From contig NW_015971542.1 of assembly GCF_000182565.1 (NCBI RefSeq), positions 62,001 through 126,000 of the forward strand: DNA of 64,000 nt. The letters are read 5' to 3'. Position 1 is the first letter of the stretch. Each line of letters begins with the position of its first letter. The notes below the pieces were generated by a model. It ran no database searches, was not told where the DNA came from, and saw only the letters and a list, made by a program, of their open reading frames with translations. Shown here in pieces: positions 40,179-51,303 of this stretch. The DNA is from Spizellomyces punctatus DAOM BR117. Taxonomy: Eukaryota; Chytridiomycota; Chytridiomycetes; Spizellomycetales; Spizellomycetaceae. The translations under genes and the position numbers were made by a program.

Positions 40179-41540
40179 CTACAATTTTGCCTGCGGACGG
40201 AAATCCTTCATGACGGCATCGAGTTCTACAAACGAGACTTGCATGAGTACATTGGCAATACGCGATGCAACATTAGGACTCACTGGTAGCAAGCATCATG
40301 TTGCCCTTGATCTTGAGCTTGCCTTGCATGAACGCCTTTTGCCCTGCACAAACATCAAACGTGAGCAATGGCGCCAACAGCATAGTAACACGGGAAGTGA
40401 GAAGACTACGCACCATTCAACTTTCCTTGCGACAAGTCAACAAAGTCCTAGAAACGTGCATCTTTAGCCATTGCTCGATAGCATGTACATGCGACCCAAA
40501 GGTCAACGGACCTTGTCAGCAATGGAAATGGTAATGTCTGGCTTGGCGCCGGTAGTGCCAGTAGCCACACCGAGGTTGTCCTTCAAGTTGAGAGTCCAGG
40601 TCTGGACCTTACCCTCAGAGTTCTATATATGATCGACCTTCTTAGTAGCTTCTCATGACGGGTCAACAACAAAGGGGGACCTACCTTGACATCAAACTGG
40701 AAGACAGCCTTGGCCTTTTTGGCAACAGCCTCCCGTTGTTGTTGAGGAGCAGCGTCAATGCCGGCCTATTGAAAATGTTAGCACTTGCCACTCTGCCTAT
40801 CTTTAATGAACCAAAGGTACCTTGATTTGGGAGAAGATGGCCGACGACTGGAAGCCAGGAACCTCCACACCAGCGGCGGGAGGGGCGGCGGTAGCAGGGG
40901 CAGCAGCAGCTGCTGCGGGCTTGGGTGCGTTCTTTGCAGCCTTCAAGACAGTGTCTGTATGGTGTCATCACAGAGTACGACTTCCCAAAGCGCGAATCAG
41001 TTGTATGAATACCTAGTCGGGTGGCAAGCATCATCTACGAAGGAGACCTCTCAGCTTATTATTCAAAAAATAAAACATCAAAGCAAGCGAGATACATACG
41101 TTCCCCTTGACCTTCAACTTGCCAGACATGAACGCCTTTTGGCCTATCCAACGCTCAGAAATCAAATCTCAACCCGGATCCGACAACAACACGAATACAT
41201 ACCGTTCAATTTCCCACTGGCAAGGTCTTGGAAGGTGTCGTCGCTGACATTGATAACAATATCGGGTTTGCCTTCTGCTTTTCCAGCAGTGACCTTGCCT
41301 TGGTTCTTGAGCTCCAAAGTCCAGCTTTGTTCCTTGCCCTCGGCGTTCTTGACCACGAGTTCAAAGACACCGTTAACCTGCGTAGATCAAGTGAGTCTTT
41401 TTTGTCGGCACCAAAATATACCTCCATTGACAAACCTGCTTGAGTGTCTTTTTCTTTTCTGCCTCGGGGAGTCCCTCGATGCCCGCCCTGATTTGCTCAA
41501 AGACAGGGCCAGATTTGAAGCCAGGAACGTTGACAGACAT
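40179..41540 (-). CDS. Tandem SCP2 sterol-carrier domain protein with peroxisomal signal
   Basis: Ten exons join in phase to 270 residues: 41540-41436, 41377-41203, 41143-41100, 41034-41013, 40954-40821, 40765-40685, 40622-40512, 40447-40414, 40343-40284 and 40225-40179. Two SCP2 domains are visible. Domain 1 (residues about 5-125) has 'VNGVFELVVKNAEGKEQSW', 'DDTFQDLASGKLNGQKAFM' and 'LKVKGNMMLATRL'. Domain 2 (about 155-265) has 'AVFQFDVKNSEGKVQTWTL' and 'KAFMQGKLKIKGNMMLAT'. An Ala/Pro linker joins them. SCP2 domains bind sterols and fatty acyl-CoAs. The C-terminus is AKL, a PTS1-type signal, so peroxisomal location is likely. Matching intron positions in the two halves point to an internal gene duplication. 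Confidence 0.88.
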
Positions 41541-41757
41541 GGTATAAAAGGTCAAGGAAAATGAAAGAAGATGGGGGCTGTACAAGGATGGTAGCTGTCC
41601 TTTTTATCTACAACCTAGATCCCCATCAAAAAGCCCAACCCACCACATGTGACTCGATCGACATGTGAGAGATTAAAATTTAGCAGTGTGACATCTGCGC
41701 ACTTTTGGAATTTCGCGTTCAAAAAGAGCAACTGCCAAGAACTTGTAAAGAAGAGAA

Positions 41758-43013
41758 ATGACGCAGGCAAAGAATGCTCAAAACGACGAGCAAGAGCAGG
41801 GCGACTGGCTCTCCACCTTGTTTGCAAATGGCGACAAAACACGTCCAGCTGCTACCGGCGACACGAGAGCATTTCACACCTCCCATCATGCCCTCCTCGG
41901 CGGCACACTGGCGGCCGTCGCGGTCGCTATCCTGGTCCATCCCCGTTCCTGGCGCCGGTACAAAACAGCAGACTACATGACCCCGCCTGTTATTCAGTCC
42001 AGGCGCAAACTGTACGGTATTTGTACCGACGTCAAGGATAATGACAACTTTCGGTTGTACCATACGCCGCTGGTGTATAGGGCTCTGGGGAAAAAAGTGC
42101 CGACAACACGAAAAGGTGCTTGTAGAGTTGTGACGCAGCTGTATAGACAGCAGTGCACTCATATAATGTTCATGTTGTCGTTTGCTGAATGTTGATCAGA
42201 GCTCCAAAACGAGACGATCCATGTGCGGTTAGCGGGGATTGACGCTCCAGAAGGTGCTCACTTTGGCATGACGGCACAGCCATTTCATGTCGAGTCCAAA
42301 GAGTGGTTATCAACACGGCTCAAAGGTCAGCGGGTGGTCATCAAGCCTTTGAGAAGAGATCACTATGGCCGAATGGTACGCGCGATCATATAAATGATTA
42401 TGAAATCTAGCAATTCAAAAAAAAGTTTTGGAAAGGTGTGCATGGCGTGGACCTACCGTCCATTCTGGCCTTTTCTGCGCAACGTTTCCTTGGACATGCT
42501 CCAAGCTGGTTATGCGACGCTCTACGAGCAAGCTGGGGCAGAATACGATGGCATGCTGCTCAAATTTCAAAAAGCTGAAATGAAGGCACGGTATGTTGTC
42601 CATTAGCCCTACGCCGTGTTCACTATTGCACAAGGCTCATGGGTGGCATTATCGGTATTTCATTTTGGCCTAAAAAAGAGCGTCAAAAAAGGGAATGTGG
42701 GGATCGAGCGAGCCCTTTGTCTCTCCTGCGCAACATAAAAAGACTCGATCACGATAACAATGGTGGGCGACGAGCGAGCGTCAGTCCTACCGGGGCGCTT
42801 TCATTGTCCTTCTTGTTTAACGTTTGCCAACGTTACTTGAACGTCATTGCCCTTTTGACGAGGGGGTGGGAAGATCCTGACATGCGTGGGAAGATTCTGA
42901 CGGGCGTGGGAACGCGCGTGTTTCCATGCCCCTTTGGCAGAGGAACCCTTCCGTGCCTGGCCCCCCCGTTGAGAGATCTGAGATACGCTTCTTTGAAGCC
43001 ATCTTACAAGTAG
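41758..43013 (+). CDS. Membrane-anchored SNase-like nuclease (LCL3-like)
   Basis: Exons 41758-42115, 42200-42375, 42436-42590 and probably 42635-43013, in consistent phase. A hydrophobic segment at residues about 45-65 ('ALLGGTLAAVAVAILV') precedes a staphylococcal-nuclease fold. The active-site motif 'VRLAGIDAPEGAHFG' carries the conserved Arg, Asp and Glu, and 'RDHYGRM' the second Arg. Fungal Lcl3-type proteins share this order and are mitochondrial or membrane nucleases. The C-terminal exon lacks the usual Lcl3 ending and is long, so the last splice choice is uncertain. It is divergent from the SCP2 gene, with only 217 bases between the two starts. Confidence 0.72.
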
Positions 43014-44184
43014 AATATGGTCGTTGCCTCTGTTCAAGAACTGGACAAGATCGTTGTCGAATGCACACAAGACCAACAGATCCCAAACTGCGGCTCTATA
43101 GCTCTACGGGGATGATAAAACACGTTGCGTCTGCCTGTCTGCCTAGTGGTCTTTTTTTGCGTGCTTGTATCTTGGCTAATCAAAATATTGGATTATGCAA
43201 AAAGGGACCCTGGTCATGCGAACGAATAGCGTTTGGCGAATAAAGCCCATCTGGGGCTCGTGGTATCCCGGCTGTTTTTCGCCGCGGATTTCCTGCATGA
43301 TCCCTTCGTGACGTTTTCATTCATTGAAAAACCATGGTGGGAAAAAACATTGTTCGCGCACGTTTGGCATGGAGAACGTCATTCCGTCCCTTTTTCTTTG
43401 GCCCTAACTTTGGTTCCATTGCTTTTGGAGAGCGTTCTGCTCACGGAAAGCAGACAAGAATAAGATACAACGCTGGGTTTTCAACCGAGGGGAATCGAGG
43501 GTAGATCTGTGGACATCCGACGATTCTCCAACGCATCTCGCAAACTACCAAGGCTGGGATCTACTCTTCCTCTTCCTTATTCTGCTGATGCTAATGCTGC
43601 TGCGGCTGCTAATGCTGATGCTGACCAAACAGCGTCATCCTCCTCAACCTTTCCTGGATGACCAAAACAAACCCTAGCTGCCAAGGTAAAGCCATTCAAG
43701 GCGTTCCCCGACTCCAACAATGTTTTGCGCATTGAAAAGAGTACCTGATTTCGTATTCATCATCGTGACATGTAACAAAAAAAACCAAAAAAAAAACAAA
43801 ACAAAAAAACAATAAGATGAAAGAAAGCCCGTGGGAAACAATTAGACGGTCGCGTTCCCCTCCACTAGCTAATAATGACCATTTATGGAATATGCATGTG
43901 AATTGGAGATGCCCCCCCGGCTTGCATTCTCGCACTTATAAAAAGGAGAGACTTTCTTCCCCCCCGCTCCTCGCCCTCCACCATCTTTACACTGCAGTGT
44001 ACTTGTCATCTCCATTCCTTGTGGCGCACCATTCCTACTTTCTTTTCACTCTAGCTCCTTTCGTCTTTCTTCTCTCTTACAGTTCTTCCTCCTCGCTCTC
44101 TTCCCACACTCGCACCTCATTCCACACTTTTTCCCACCCTTTACTCAACCTTTCAACACCACGTTATCCAACTCCTTTTTAACA
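43014..44184. other. Intergenic region with triplet and A-rich tracts
   Basis: A GCTGATGCTAATGCTGCTGC-type triplet run lies near 43583-43622 and an A-rich tract near 43778-43812. The last 200 bases are pyrimidine-rich, typical of the leader of a strongly expressed fungal gene. No gene seen. Confidence 0.5.
43937..43943 (+). promoter_or_regulatory. TATA box of the repeat-protein gene
   Basis: TATAAAA in ACTTATAAAAAGG, about 245 bases before the ATG at 44185 and followed by a CT-rich leader. Confidence 0.45.
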
Positions 44185-45288
44185 ATGGCCTCCCACAAGC
44201 AACAGCGCAAGCAAAAGAAGCAGCAACAGGCCGTCGCCACTCGTAATTCTCAAAAGGCTGCCGCTGAACGCAAAGGTGTCCCCCCTACCGAACCCAAACC
44301 TCTCAGCCGCAACGGACGCAGAAAGGCTGCTGCTCGCGCAAGAGCGAATAGTCTCCAGCAGCAAGAAGAGACAAAGATCCCCGCCATCCAAGATCCTATG
44401 AAACAGCCGGCAAGTGAGCCAATGGATCTGGAAATGAAACAAGAGTTGAACGTTCCCATCGCTCAAAACGACGAGGTGCAAAATGTCATTGAGCCTGTTA
44501 AACAGAGAGCGAATAGTCTCCAGCAGCAAGAAGAGACAAAGATGCCCGCCATCCAAGATCCTATGAAACAGCCGGCAAGTGAGCCAATGGATCTGGAAAT
44601 GAAACAAGAGTTGAACGTTCCCATCGCTCAAAACGACGAGGTGCAAAATGTCATTGAGCCTGTTGAACAGAGAGCGAATAGTCTCCAGCAGCAAGAAGAG
44701 ACAAAGATCCCCGCCATCCAAGATCCTATGAAACAGCCGGCAAGTGAGCCAATGGATCTGGAAATGAAACAAGAGTTGAACGTTCCCATCGCTCAAAACG
44801 ACGAGGTGCAAAATGTCATTGAGCCTGTTAAACAGAGAGCGAATAGTCTCCAGCAGCAAGAAGAGACAAAGATGCCCGCCATCCAAGATCCTATGAAACA
44901 GCCGGCAAGTGAGCCAATGGATCTGGAAATGAAACAAGAGTTGAACGTTCCCATCGCTCAAAACGACAAAGTCGTTGCCGCCGTGGCTCCAGCAGCGGAA
45001 CCATCTGCGAAGGGAGGCGAGATGCCTAGCCCACACCCCCTCCTGGTGCGAGCTGTGGGCGCCACTAGACCAATGGCTGCATTCGTCCACTCCCATCCGG
45101 CCCTCACCACAGCGGCTGGTGTGGGAGTCGGACTGTGCGTCCTACCACTTGTCTTGCTGACCAGTCCGATGATATTGTCGACGGCGGCGACGTACAAACT
45201 TTTGTGTCCAACGAGAGTCAAGGACACGTTACATCATTATTCGGCCAAGTTAGCGGAGGAGATCCGACGGGCAGCGCAAACTGTCTAG
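44185..45288 (+). CDS. Repeat protein with 55-residue units and a C-terminal membrane segment
   Basis: Intronless, 367 residues, function not recognised. The basic Gln/Lys-rich N-terminus (1-52) is followed by 3.8 copies of a 55-residue unit from 44341 to about 44967, containing 'RANSLQQQEETK', 'MKQPASEPMDLEMKQELN' and 'AQNDEVQNVIEPV'. The C-terminal part has a hydrophobic segment at about residues 308-335 ('GVGVGLCVLPLVLLTSPMI') and an amphipathic tail. Copies are nearly identical in DNA and alternate in two variants (KIP and KMP), so the repeat is really a duplicated 330-bp dimer. A TATA box and CT-rich leader lie upstream. A long antisense frame over the same repeats is a by-product of the repeat. 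Confidence 0.68.
   Translation: MASHKQQRKQKKQQQAVATRNSQKAAAERKGVPPTEPKPLSRNGRRKAAARARANSLQQQEETKIPAIQDPMKQPASEPMDLEMKQELNVPIAQNDEVQNVIEPVKQRANSLQQQEETKMPAIQDPMKQPASEPMDLEMKQELNVPIAQNDEVQNVIEPVEQRANSLQQQEETKIPAIQDPMKQPASEPMDLEMKQELNVPIAQNDEVQNVIEPVKQRANSLQQQEETKMPAIQDPMKQPASEPMDLEMKQELNVPIAQNDKVVAAVAPAAEPSAKGGEMPSPHPLLVRAVGATRPMAAFVHSHPALTTAAGVGVGLCVLPLVLLTSPMILSTAATYKLLCPTRVKDTLHHYSAKLAEEIRRAAQTV
44341..44967 (+). repeat. 165-bp coding tandem repeat, 3.8 copies
   Basis: Unit starts at 44341, 44506, 44671 and 44836. Units differ only at ATC/ATG (Ile/Met) and AAA/GAA (Lys/Glu), in alternation. Confidence 0.93.
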
Positions 45289-45508
45289 AATTCTTTGTTC
45301 TTTGTTATGATTTGTTTTAATTTTGTTTTAGAATCTGTTTTGGGTTTAATGGGTTTCTTGCTATCATTATACAATACACTATCATTATTTGCACATTTTT
45401 ATTTCCATTTTGCGTGGACATGGCACGCTAATGTATATTATTTACAAATCCTGCTCCCAGCTGTACATACACGCAAAGAGTACCACGCCCGTATCTACCC
45501 AGCACGAC

Positions 45509-46174
45509 TCAGGTATCCACATCCATCAACACCGCCTGATCTTGCTCGTCTTCTTCTTTATCAGAGTCAACCACTCCACTCTCCCTTTCTGTACAAGGTG
45601 GCACCCATTTTCCCCCCGTATACAGCACAACCTGCCCCGCCCCATTCCCACCACCGACATTCCACCCCGACACGTCATCCCATCCCCAGATCTGTCTTAA
45701 CCGTCCTTCCAACCCTTCATGTACTTGAAAGGTTCCTTGATCCCACTGTACACTATTAAGAAGGGGAATACCATCCATAGGACTCGTCGCGGTCGCACCA
45801 TCTGCAGCAGCAGCCGTAGGTACAGCAGTAGTCATACTGTCACTACTACTCGTAGGAGGAGGCGGAGGAGGAGGAGGCGAATACGGTACAAGCGCCATCG
45901 ATAAGCAACGCTCGTCAGGCCCATCCAATCCCTTAGCCCTTTTGAACACCGGACTCAAAAAATCCAAATTCACAATCTCTTCATCGTGATCATCTTCTTC
46001 TCTTGCCCGCTTCCTGGGCAAACTCTCGCTCCTCACTGGTTGTTGCGACACCCTCCGCATCCCATCACAAAACCGCTTGACCGGACTGTAAAAAGCATGT
46101 TCAGCGTCGTCAAGACGTCGTTTACAGCCGTGTTGAGACATGAAGGGAGTATTGTAGGGTGCCGTCGTCGTCAT
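45509..46174 (-). CDS. Hypothetical acidic, low-complexity protein
   Basis: 221 residues, ATG at 46174, intronless. It has basic clusters that could be nuclear signals ('PRKRARE', 'SPVFKRAKG'), a polyproline run of eight, an Ala/Thr-rich middle and an acidic tail. A short more ordered segment, 'LEGRLRQIWGWDDVSGWNV', is near residue 160. Two 'SPV(F)KR' motifs look like cyclin-dependent kinase sites. Probably a nuclear regulatory protein, but no family is recognised. Confidence 0.5.
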   Translation of the reverse strand: MTTTAPYNTPFMSQHGCKRRLDDAEHAFYSPVKRFCDGMRRVSQQPVRSESLPRKRAREEDDHDEEIVNLDFLSPVFKRAKGLDGPDERCLSMALVPYSPPPPPPPPTSSSDSMTTAVPTAAAADGATATSPMDGIPLLNSVQWDQGTFQVHEGLEGRLRQIWGWDDVSGWNVGGGNGAGQVVLYTGGKWVPPCTERESGVVDSDKEEDEQDQAVLMDVDT

Positions 46175-46746
46175 GATGTGTGTGCTGGTAATTCAAAGGG
46201 TATCCTTCTTGTTTAAGCGGTTTTGTAGGCAGTGGGAAATGGGGGAGAAAGCGTAACGTTCGCTGGGAGGTTCTTGTGGGTTCCAACGAATTCGATGAGC
46301 AAAGCATGTGTGACTCTGGCGAGTGGCATAGTCATCGTAATGGCTTACACGGATGAAACCCAACTGATGGGTTGTGGACTGGAACTTTATTACAAACAAA
46401 ATGATGATATTGCAAGGGACGATGTGTCCTTGCCGGGATACGCATATATACAGATATTCGGATTCACTACCCTGTTCATCCATAGCCAAAAACTCGTCAC
46501 GTCCGACATCCCAACCCAACCCGACGCAAACACCGGCAAGAAACCGCAATAAACCGATACATAGAATGTCCCTTCAACTCCCGCGAGGGAGGAGAGACTC
46601 GACTCGGAAGAGTGCGTTGGTAGTCTTATTTTGCCGGAAGACGGCCGGGGTACCGTAGAGTGTGTCCAAAGAGAAAATCTCTTTTACCGTGTGCGTTCAT
46701 AAAACTCGTCTAGATCATCGTCATTTAACTACACCTCTCCTCTTCA
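46175..46746. other. Intergenic region between two minus-strand genes
   Basis: A 118-codon minus-strand frame without family resemblance lies here, but it looks like the leader of the downstream gene. No other feature seen. Confidence 0.35.
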
Positions 46747-47499
46747 TCAATCATTGGGATCAACACACTTGCTCGTCTTCAAATGTCTCCGTAATGCATC
46801 CGCTCTCGTAAACCTTTTTAAGCAGCCCTCCCCAGGACAGACATGAGCCTTAATCTTTGAATGGACTGTCTCATGCCGCTCTAAATCATGAACACGTAGA
46901 AATGTCTTTTTGCACTCGGGACACTCGAATGGCCTCGCTCTCGCAGGGTCGTGCGTCCGAAGGTGAGTCTGGAGGTTAAATTTCCTCGTGAACGACTTTG
47001 GACAGCCTGGGATGGGACAGGGGTAAATCTTTGATGGGCGTCGTCGGATCTTCGAGCGGGCAGGGGAGAGGCCTTCTAATGATGCTTCTGCTGCTGGAAC
47101 CGGTCGGACGAGGTTACTGAGGAGGACGGCGAGGTCAGGGAGGGAGACTCTGATGGTGTCGGAAGGAGTGTCCATAGCAGATGATGTAGCGTCCATGGAA
47201 CTAAATAAGGCAAGCCCCAAGCCATCTCCTTCCGAATGCAGCACAGCAGGATCCACTGACTCTTCGAACTGCCCAACCTCCTCAAACAAAGGCGTGCCAC
47301 TACTGTATTCGCTCGCCTCAAAGGCAGCCAAAGGCTCCTCTTCAGGTGTTGGGTAAAATACACCCCAATCTACATTCTTGTCGTCTATTGGGAAATCCAT
47401 CATGGGGGATGGATACCTGACCTCTTTTCCAAAAAGATCCGTACTCTCAAAGAGAGGGAAATCGAGGTCGGGCGTTTGGGGAGTGAAATCGAACGTCAT
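46747..47499 (-). CDS. C2H2 zinc-finger transcription factor
   Basis: 250 residues from ATG at 47499; the frame continues upstream but that part is unlike protein. Three C-terminal C2H2 fingers: 'CPIPGCPKSFTRKFNLQTHL', then 'CPECKKTFLRVHDLERH', then 'CPGEGCLKRFTRADALRRHL'. They follow a basic 'RSKIRRRPSK' patch. The N-terminal 160 residues are acidic and Phe/Pro-rich ('PQTPDLDFPLFESTDLF'), typical of an activation domain. Fungal factors of this shape bind DNA through the fingers. Targets are unknown. A TATAAAG element lies about 60 bases upstream. Confidence 0.82.
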   Translation of the reverse strand: MTFDFTPQTPDLDFPLFESTDLFGKEVRYPSPMMDFPIDDKNVDWGVFYPTPEEEPLAAFEASEYSSGTPLFEEVGQFEESVDPAVLHSEGDGLGLALFSSMDATSSAMDTPSDTIRVSLPDLAVLLSNLVRPVPAAEASLEGLSPARSKIRRRPSKIYPCPIPGCPKSFTRKFNLQTHLRTHDPARARPFECPECKKTFLRVHDLERHETVHSKIKAHVCPGEGCLKRFTRADALRRHLKTSKCVDPND

Positions 47500-47557
47500 G
47501 ATAAAGCTGTGTTGGGAAATCTCGTCTTGTTGTTGTGCTTGTTCTGTGCAATTGCTC

Positions 47558-47566
47558 ACTTTATAG
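47558..47566 (-). promoter_or_regulatory. TATA-like element of the zinc-finger gene
   Basis: The minus strand reads ACTATAAAG about 60 bases upstream of the ATG at 47499. Confidence 0.4.
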
Positions 47567-48097
47567 TTTCCTTTAACAAAAATTCCCCCAAAAACAACAA
47601 GAAGGAAACCATTTCCCTTCCAACATCTTTTAAATCCCGCAGCGCGTCTGTGACGTTTCCGTGATCGACCAATCAGATTGCAGTGTGTCATGATGAATTA
47701 CTAAAGCTGCTCCACGTACGCGAGTAACTGCCCCACAAGTAAAATGCGCAGTGTTACGTTTTTCAACTGCTACAAATAAAAGGAGGGAGGACGACGAACG
47801 AACGACTTTTTGGATTTCGGGATTTGATTTTGCATGTGTTTTCTTGGTATGGGTCTATTGGACAGCAATGTGTTGGGCCATCATGTTCCTTTTCCAGCTT
47901 TGGGTTGCGTCAAGGGAAGAGTCATCAACGTAATCCATATATATTGCTCCTCGCTTTAACCTGCAATCAGGCTTTCTTTTTTAAATTCCTACTGCAATTA
48001 CCTAATTTAGTTTTTGGCAAGGTAATATGCTTTTATTTTCCTGTGGCCAGGGAAGCACGTTTTCAATAAAGTACACAAGAATCTTCTGCCCATAATC
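47567..48097. other. Intergenic region, no gene seen
   Basis: AT-rich, with no supported open frame. Confidence 0.4.
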
Positions 48098-49669
48098 TTA
48101 AACTTTTATGTCCAAATCAGGACCATCCCATTCAGGTACAATCCTGTACGGATTAATCTGAATATGGGACATGTAATAATGCCGCTTGATGTGCATCATA
48201 TTGACGGTTTCCTTGATCTATTCCAAACACACAGATATGAAAACCTGCTGCCGACACAAGAACATCGGCTGTCGCTCACCTTTGGCGTTTGGTACACTTG
48301 TCGTGCCCACCGTAAAATGTTGGGATAATCGTGTGTAATGGTTCCCCCGTTACATTTAAAATGGGTGTGATATACCTAGAGAAAAAGATGAAAAAGTAGC
48401 ACATCCAAACAACGATAACGCGCGGTCCATACCGGATCAAACCTCACAATGGTCGTCCATAGCCTTATGTCAGCCTCCGTGAACCGATCGCCCACCAACC
48501 ATTTACGATTCGCCAAAAGGGATTCAACGCGAGCGAGACCGTCAAAAACCTTCGCATAGTTGGATTCGTAAGCAGTTTGGCTAGTTGCAAATCCAGCCTT
48601 GTACACCCTGCATCCAACTGTTGAAAGGAGCTCATCCGTAACGACGAGTCACATGCGATTTCTTACCCGTTATTGATTTGATCGTACACCCATGTATTAA
48701 CTTCATCGATTTGAGATGCAAGGTCTTTGGGGTAGTACGTTACACCGGGAGCCGTGGACCACTCGTCAAACGCCGTGTTGAGAATCCTAGGAACGTATCA
48801 GTAAATCATCCATTACATCATCCATTACCTCAAGACTGTTTTAACCTACCTGATGATCTCTGAACTCTCGTTATTTACAATGGTACCATGTTTCTTGTCC
48901 CATAGAACGGGCACAGTATCTATTATGAATACGTTAGTGCAGTTTTCCGCGCAGATCATGATATGTTACTCACAACGGCCGCTATACTCTGGGTCAGCCT
49001 TGAAATACAGCTCACGGAGGTATTGCGCCTCATTAACTGTATCTGGGACAACACCCGGAGTCTTCTCCCCGGGCAAACTACGCCAAATATGAACCTCCGC
49101 ACTCAACGAATCAAGAACATCACAAATGGGACAACTTACTCAAACCGCCATCCCCCGTCTCCCAACAGATAATGCACAACGGAGAGCCCAATCACATCCT
49201 CTAACCCCTTCAAAGCCCTTTCCAAAAGTCAGGATGAGCGTCAAAAGGAACAATGTACCAAAGAACATACCGAACAATCACCGTCCGATGCGCCCAAGGA
49301 CAGGCCCAACTGACATACAAATGGTACCGCCCAGGTTCAGCCCGAAAGGTCGCATTGGGCTCTCTAGACACTACACCACGGAAGGATGAATCCTGACTAC
49401 CAGGTACGTGAGCTATGACTTTAATATTGTAAATACAGCGGTTGAACGTACCGACGGAACTCTCCATCGTTCGATGCCCATCTAATACCAAATAGGCGTC
49501 AGCTCCCGATCCCCCGCTGTAACCTGGCCGACAGAGAGAAGCAAGAAGATGGTCCTTACTTGAAAATCGGAGCTCTATCACAACGGTGTCAATAGCATAT
49601 CCCAGTAAAGAAAAGCACGCGTTACTCTTACAAGTCCTTATTATCTTGTTTGGCAGCTCCAGCAGACAT
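48098..49669 (-). CDS. ECM4: ECM4/GTO-type omega-class glutathione S-transferase (glutathionyl-hydroquinone reductase family)
   Basis: Multi-exon. ATG at 49669 ('MSAGAAKQDNKDL'), stop TAA at 48098-48100. Catalytic thioredoxin-like motif 'YHLYVSWACPWAHRTVIVR' (active Cys in ACPW) lies near 49320-49260. The alpha-helical domain has 'VYKAGFATSQTAYESNYAKV' and 'TEADIRLWTTIVRFDPV' (48606-48430). The C-terminus is 'HIKRHYYMSHIQINPYRIVP', diagnostic of this family. These enzymes reduce glutathionyl-(hydro)quinones or act as thiol transferases. Introns are many and short; the exons between 49669 and 49400 and near 49000-48850 are not resolved here. The family call is firm, the exact reaction is not. 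Confidence 0.83.
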
Positions 49670-50048
49670 GGTTGAAAGCGTTTTCAATGACAAAAAAGCA
49701 AAGCTATGGGTCTTTACGGGGCGAAGCGAGCAGACTGTCTTGAAAATAAAAGCAGGACGAGGCCCGTAGCGGAATATCAAAACCATTTGAAAGCTGGAAG
49801 CGTCAGAAATGACCAGCACACCCGCGATCAGGTTTGTCATTGAGATTGGAATGCATTTCAATGTATCCCGGATATTGAGAAACCTGCTATGGCGTGCCTC
49901 TGATAAAGTCAGGAGAAACGGCCATGCTTGTTGTATTGGCAACGGCTTTGAGATTGGTCCATTTGCCCAAAGGTTATTTGCATGATTGCTCAGCACAAAC
50001 AAAAAGAATGAACGTCTCATCAAAGACTGATTCACGTCTATTTGGTAT
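49670..50048. other. Intergenic region between the ECM4-like and Aven-like genes
   Basis: No supported gene on either strand. Confidence 0.4.
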
Positions 50049-51303
50049 TTATCCCAATATATCATCCAACCATTTCAAATCCTCCGCTTCTGCACTACTT
50101 GATGGCAATGTCGCTGTCCGGTTCTCATGGCTTGCAGGCTGGGGAACCGGCGGTACAGCTTCGGCGGGCTGATCAAGGTTCAGCAGCATATCCAAGTCAT
50201 CATCACATGTGGTGGGCGGAACGTGCGCTAAATTGCATAACAGAGTAAAGGACCTTGAGCACTGTTGTACAGATGCCTACAGCAGATAGCGGACTGGTCA
50301 TACCTGGCTCGCATGGGATCTGTGGTGTCAGTTGCAACTTTATGGGAGGTAGAAATGAGGACGCGCGGGATGATTGTAATGGTCCATTGTTGATCCGTTT
50401 CTCGGGGACATCAGGTCTTGCTATATTGAGAGCAGGTATCTGCACAATAGGTGGTTCGATGGTTACTGCCTTGTTGGTCTCTATGGAAATGGTCTGTACG
50501 GACGGATTTTGAGGGTTTGACTTTGGACCATGTCGACTGGCAGTTGACACTTTCACATCCACGTTACTGTCATTCGGAGGCGACAAAATCTCTTTTTCGT
50601 CCAACGAGAGTCTAACATGCAGAGGAAGACGCTTCAAAGAGGTCTCCAAGGCTTCGAAATTGATTTGGAGGAGACCGCCATACACCTTATGTCCAATTTA
50701 TGAGTCCCATTGCACCTTCTTTTAAAGCTTGATCATTTCCTTTCAGAGAGACACCCACCTCATCCATCTCTCCCCGCCCATCCGCCTCCACGTCGCCAAG
50801 CAACTCCTTCTCCTCCCGAAACTGAAAATACACGGATGAATCATACGTTTCCTCTAGTCAACCGAATTAATAATTGAGCCGGACTCATTATAACTCAACC
50901 TATGATCCTCCCACCTGCATCTCTTATCAGCCGTCTCAACTCCTCCGTCTCTCGGTCGAATCCTTCATCGGCTGCGAGTACCTCCGCTGGTGTAGGTTCG
51001 TGGTATCGATATGCATTGCTCTCAATTTTTCGTCGGGCATACTTGGACCGGGCTTTTCTCATCGCGCAGGGATTAATATGGAGTTTTGGTGACGGCGACA
51101 GCCAACAATCCCTACTCACGCCGTTCCTCCGTCTCGACTATTTGGTTAGAGTCGACATTGGTATTTGAAATCTGGTCTGCGATTCCGGCCGGTGTCTCTC
51201 CCCGTCTTGCACCTCCCTCGTCCTTTTGTGGACCGCGCGGTGGTATGCCGTGCTTGGCTTTCCAACGTTTTGACGCTTTGGCTTTGTGTTCGTCTGGGCG
51301 CAT
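50049..51303 (-). CDS. Aven-like protein (tentative)
   Basis: Exon 1 runs from ATG 51303 to a GTGAGT donor near 51113. The acceptor ending AAAAG gives an in-phase exon with 'SKYARRKIESNAYRYHEP' and 'ETEELRRLIRDAG'. A later exon (about 50685-50210) holds 'GLLQINFEALETSLKRLPLH' and 'RLSLDEKEIL'. The last exon ends 'DLKWLDDILG' at TAA 50049. The RRKIxSNxxRY motif, the LxRLPLxxRL segment and the acidic WLDxxL tail in this order resemble Aven, a cell-death and checkpoint regulator in animals. The middle is disordered. Similarity is by eye only and exon borders near 50700-50890 and 50200 are approximate. Confidence 0.42.

Noticed and set aside
44179-45096. 305-codon antisense frame opposite the repeat protein
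   Set aside because: It exists because the stop-free 165-bp unit is repeated. The sense frame has the better start, TATA box and leader.
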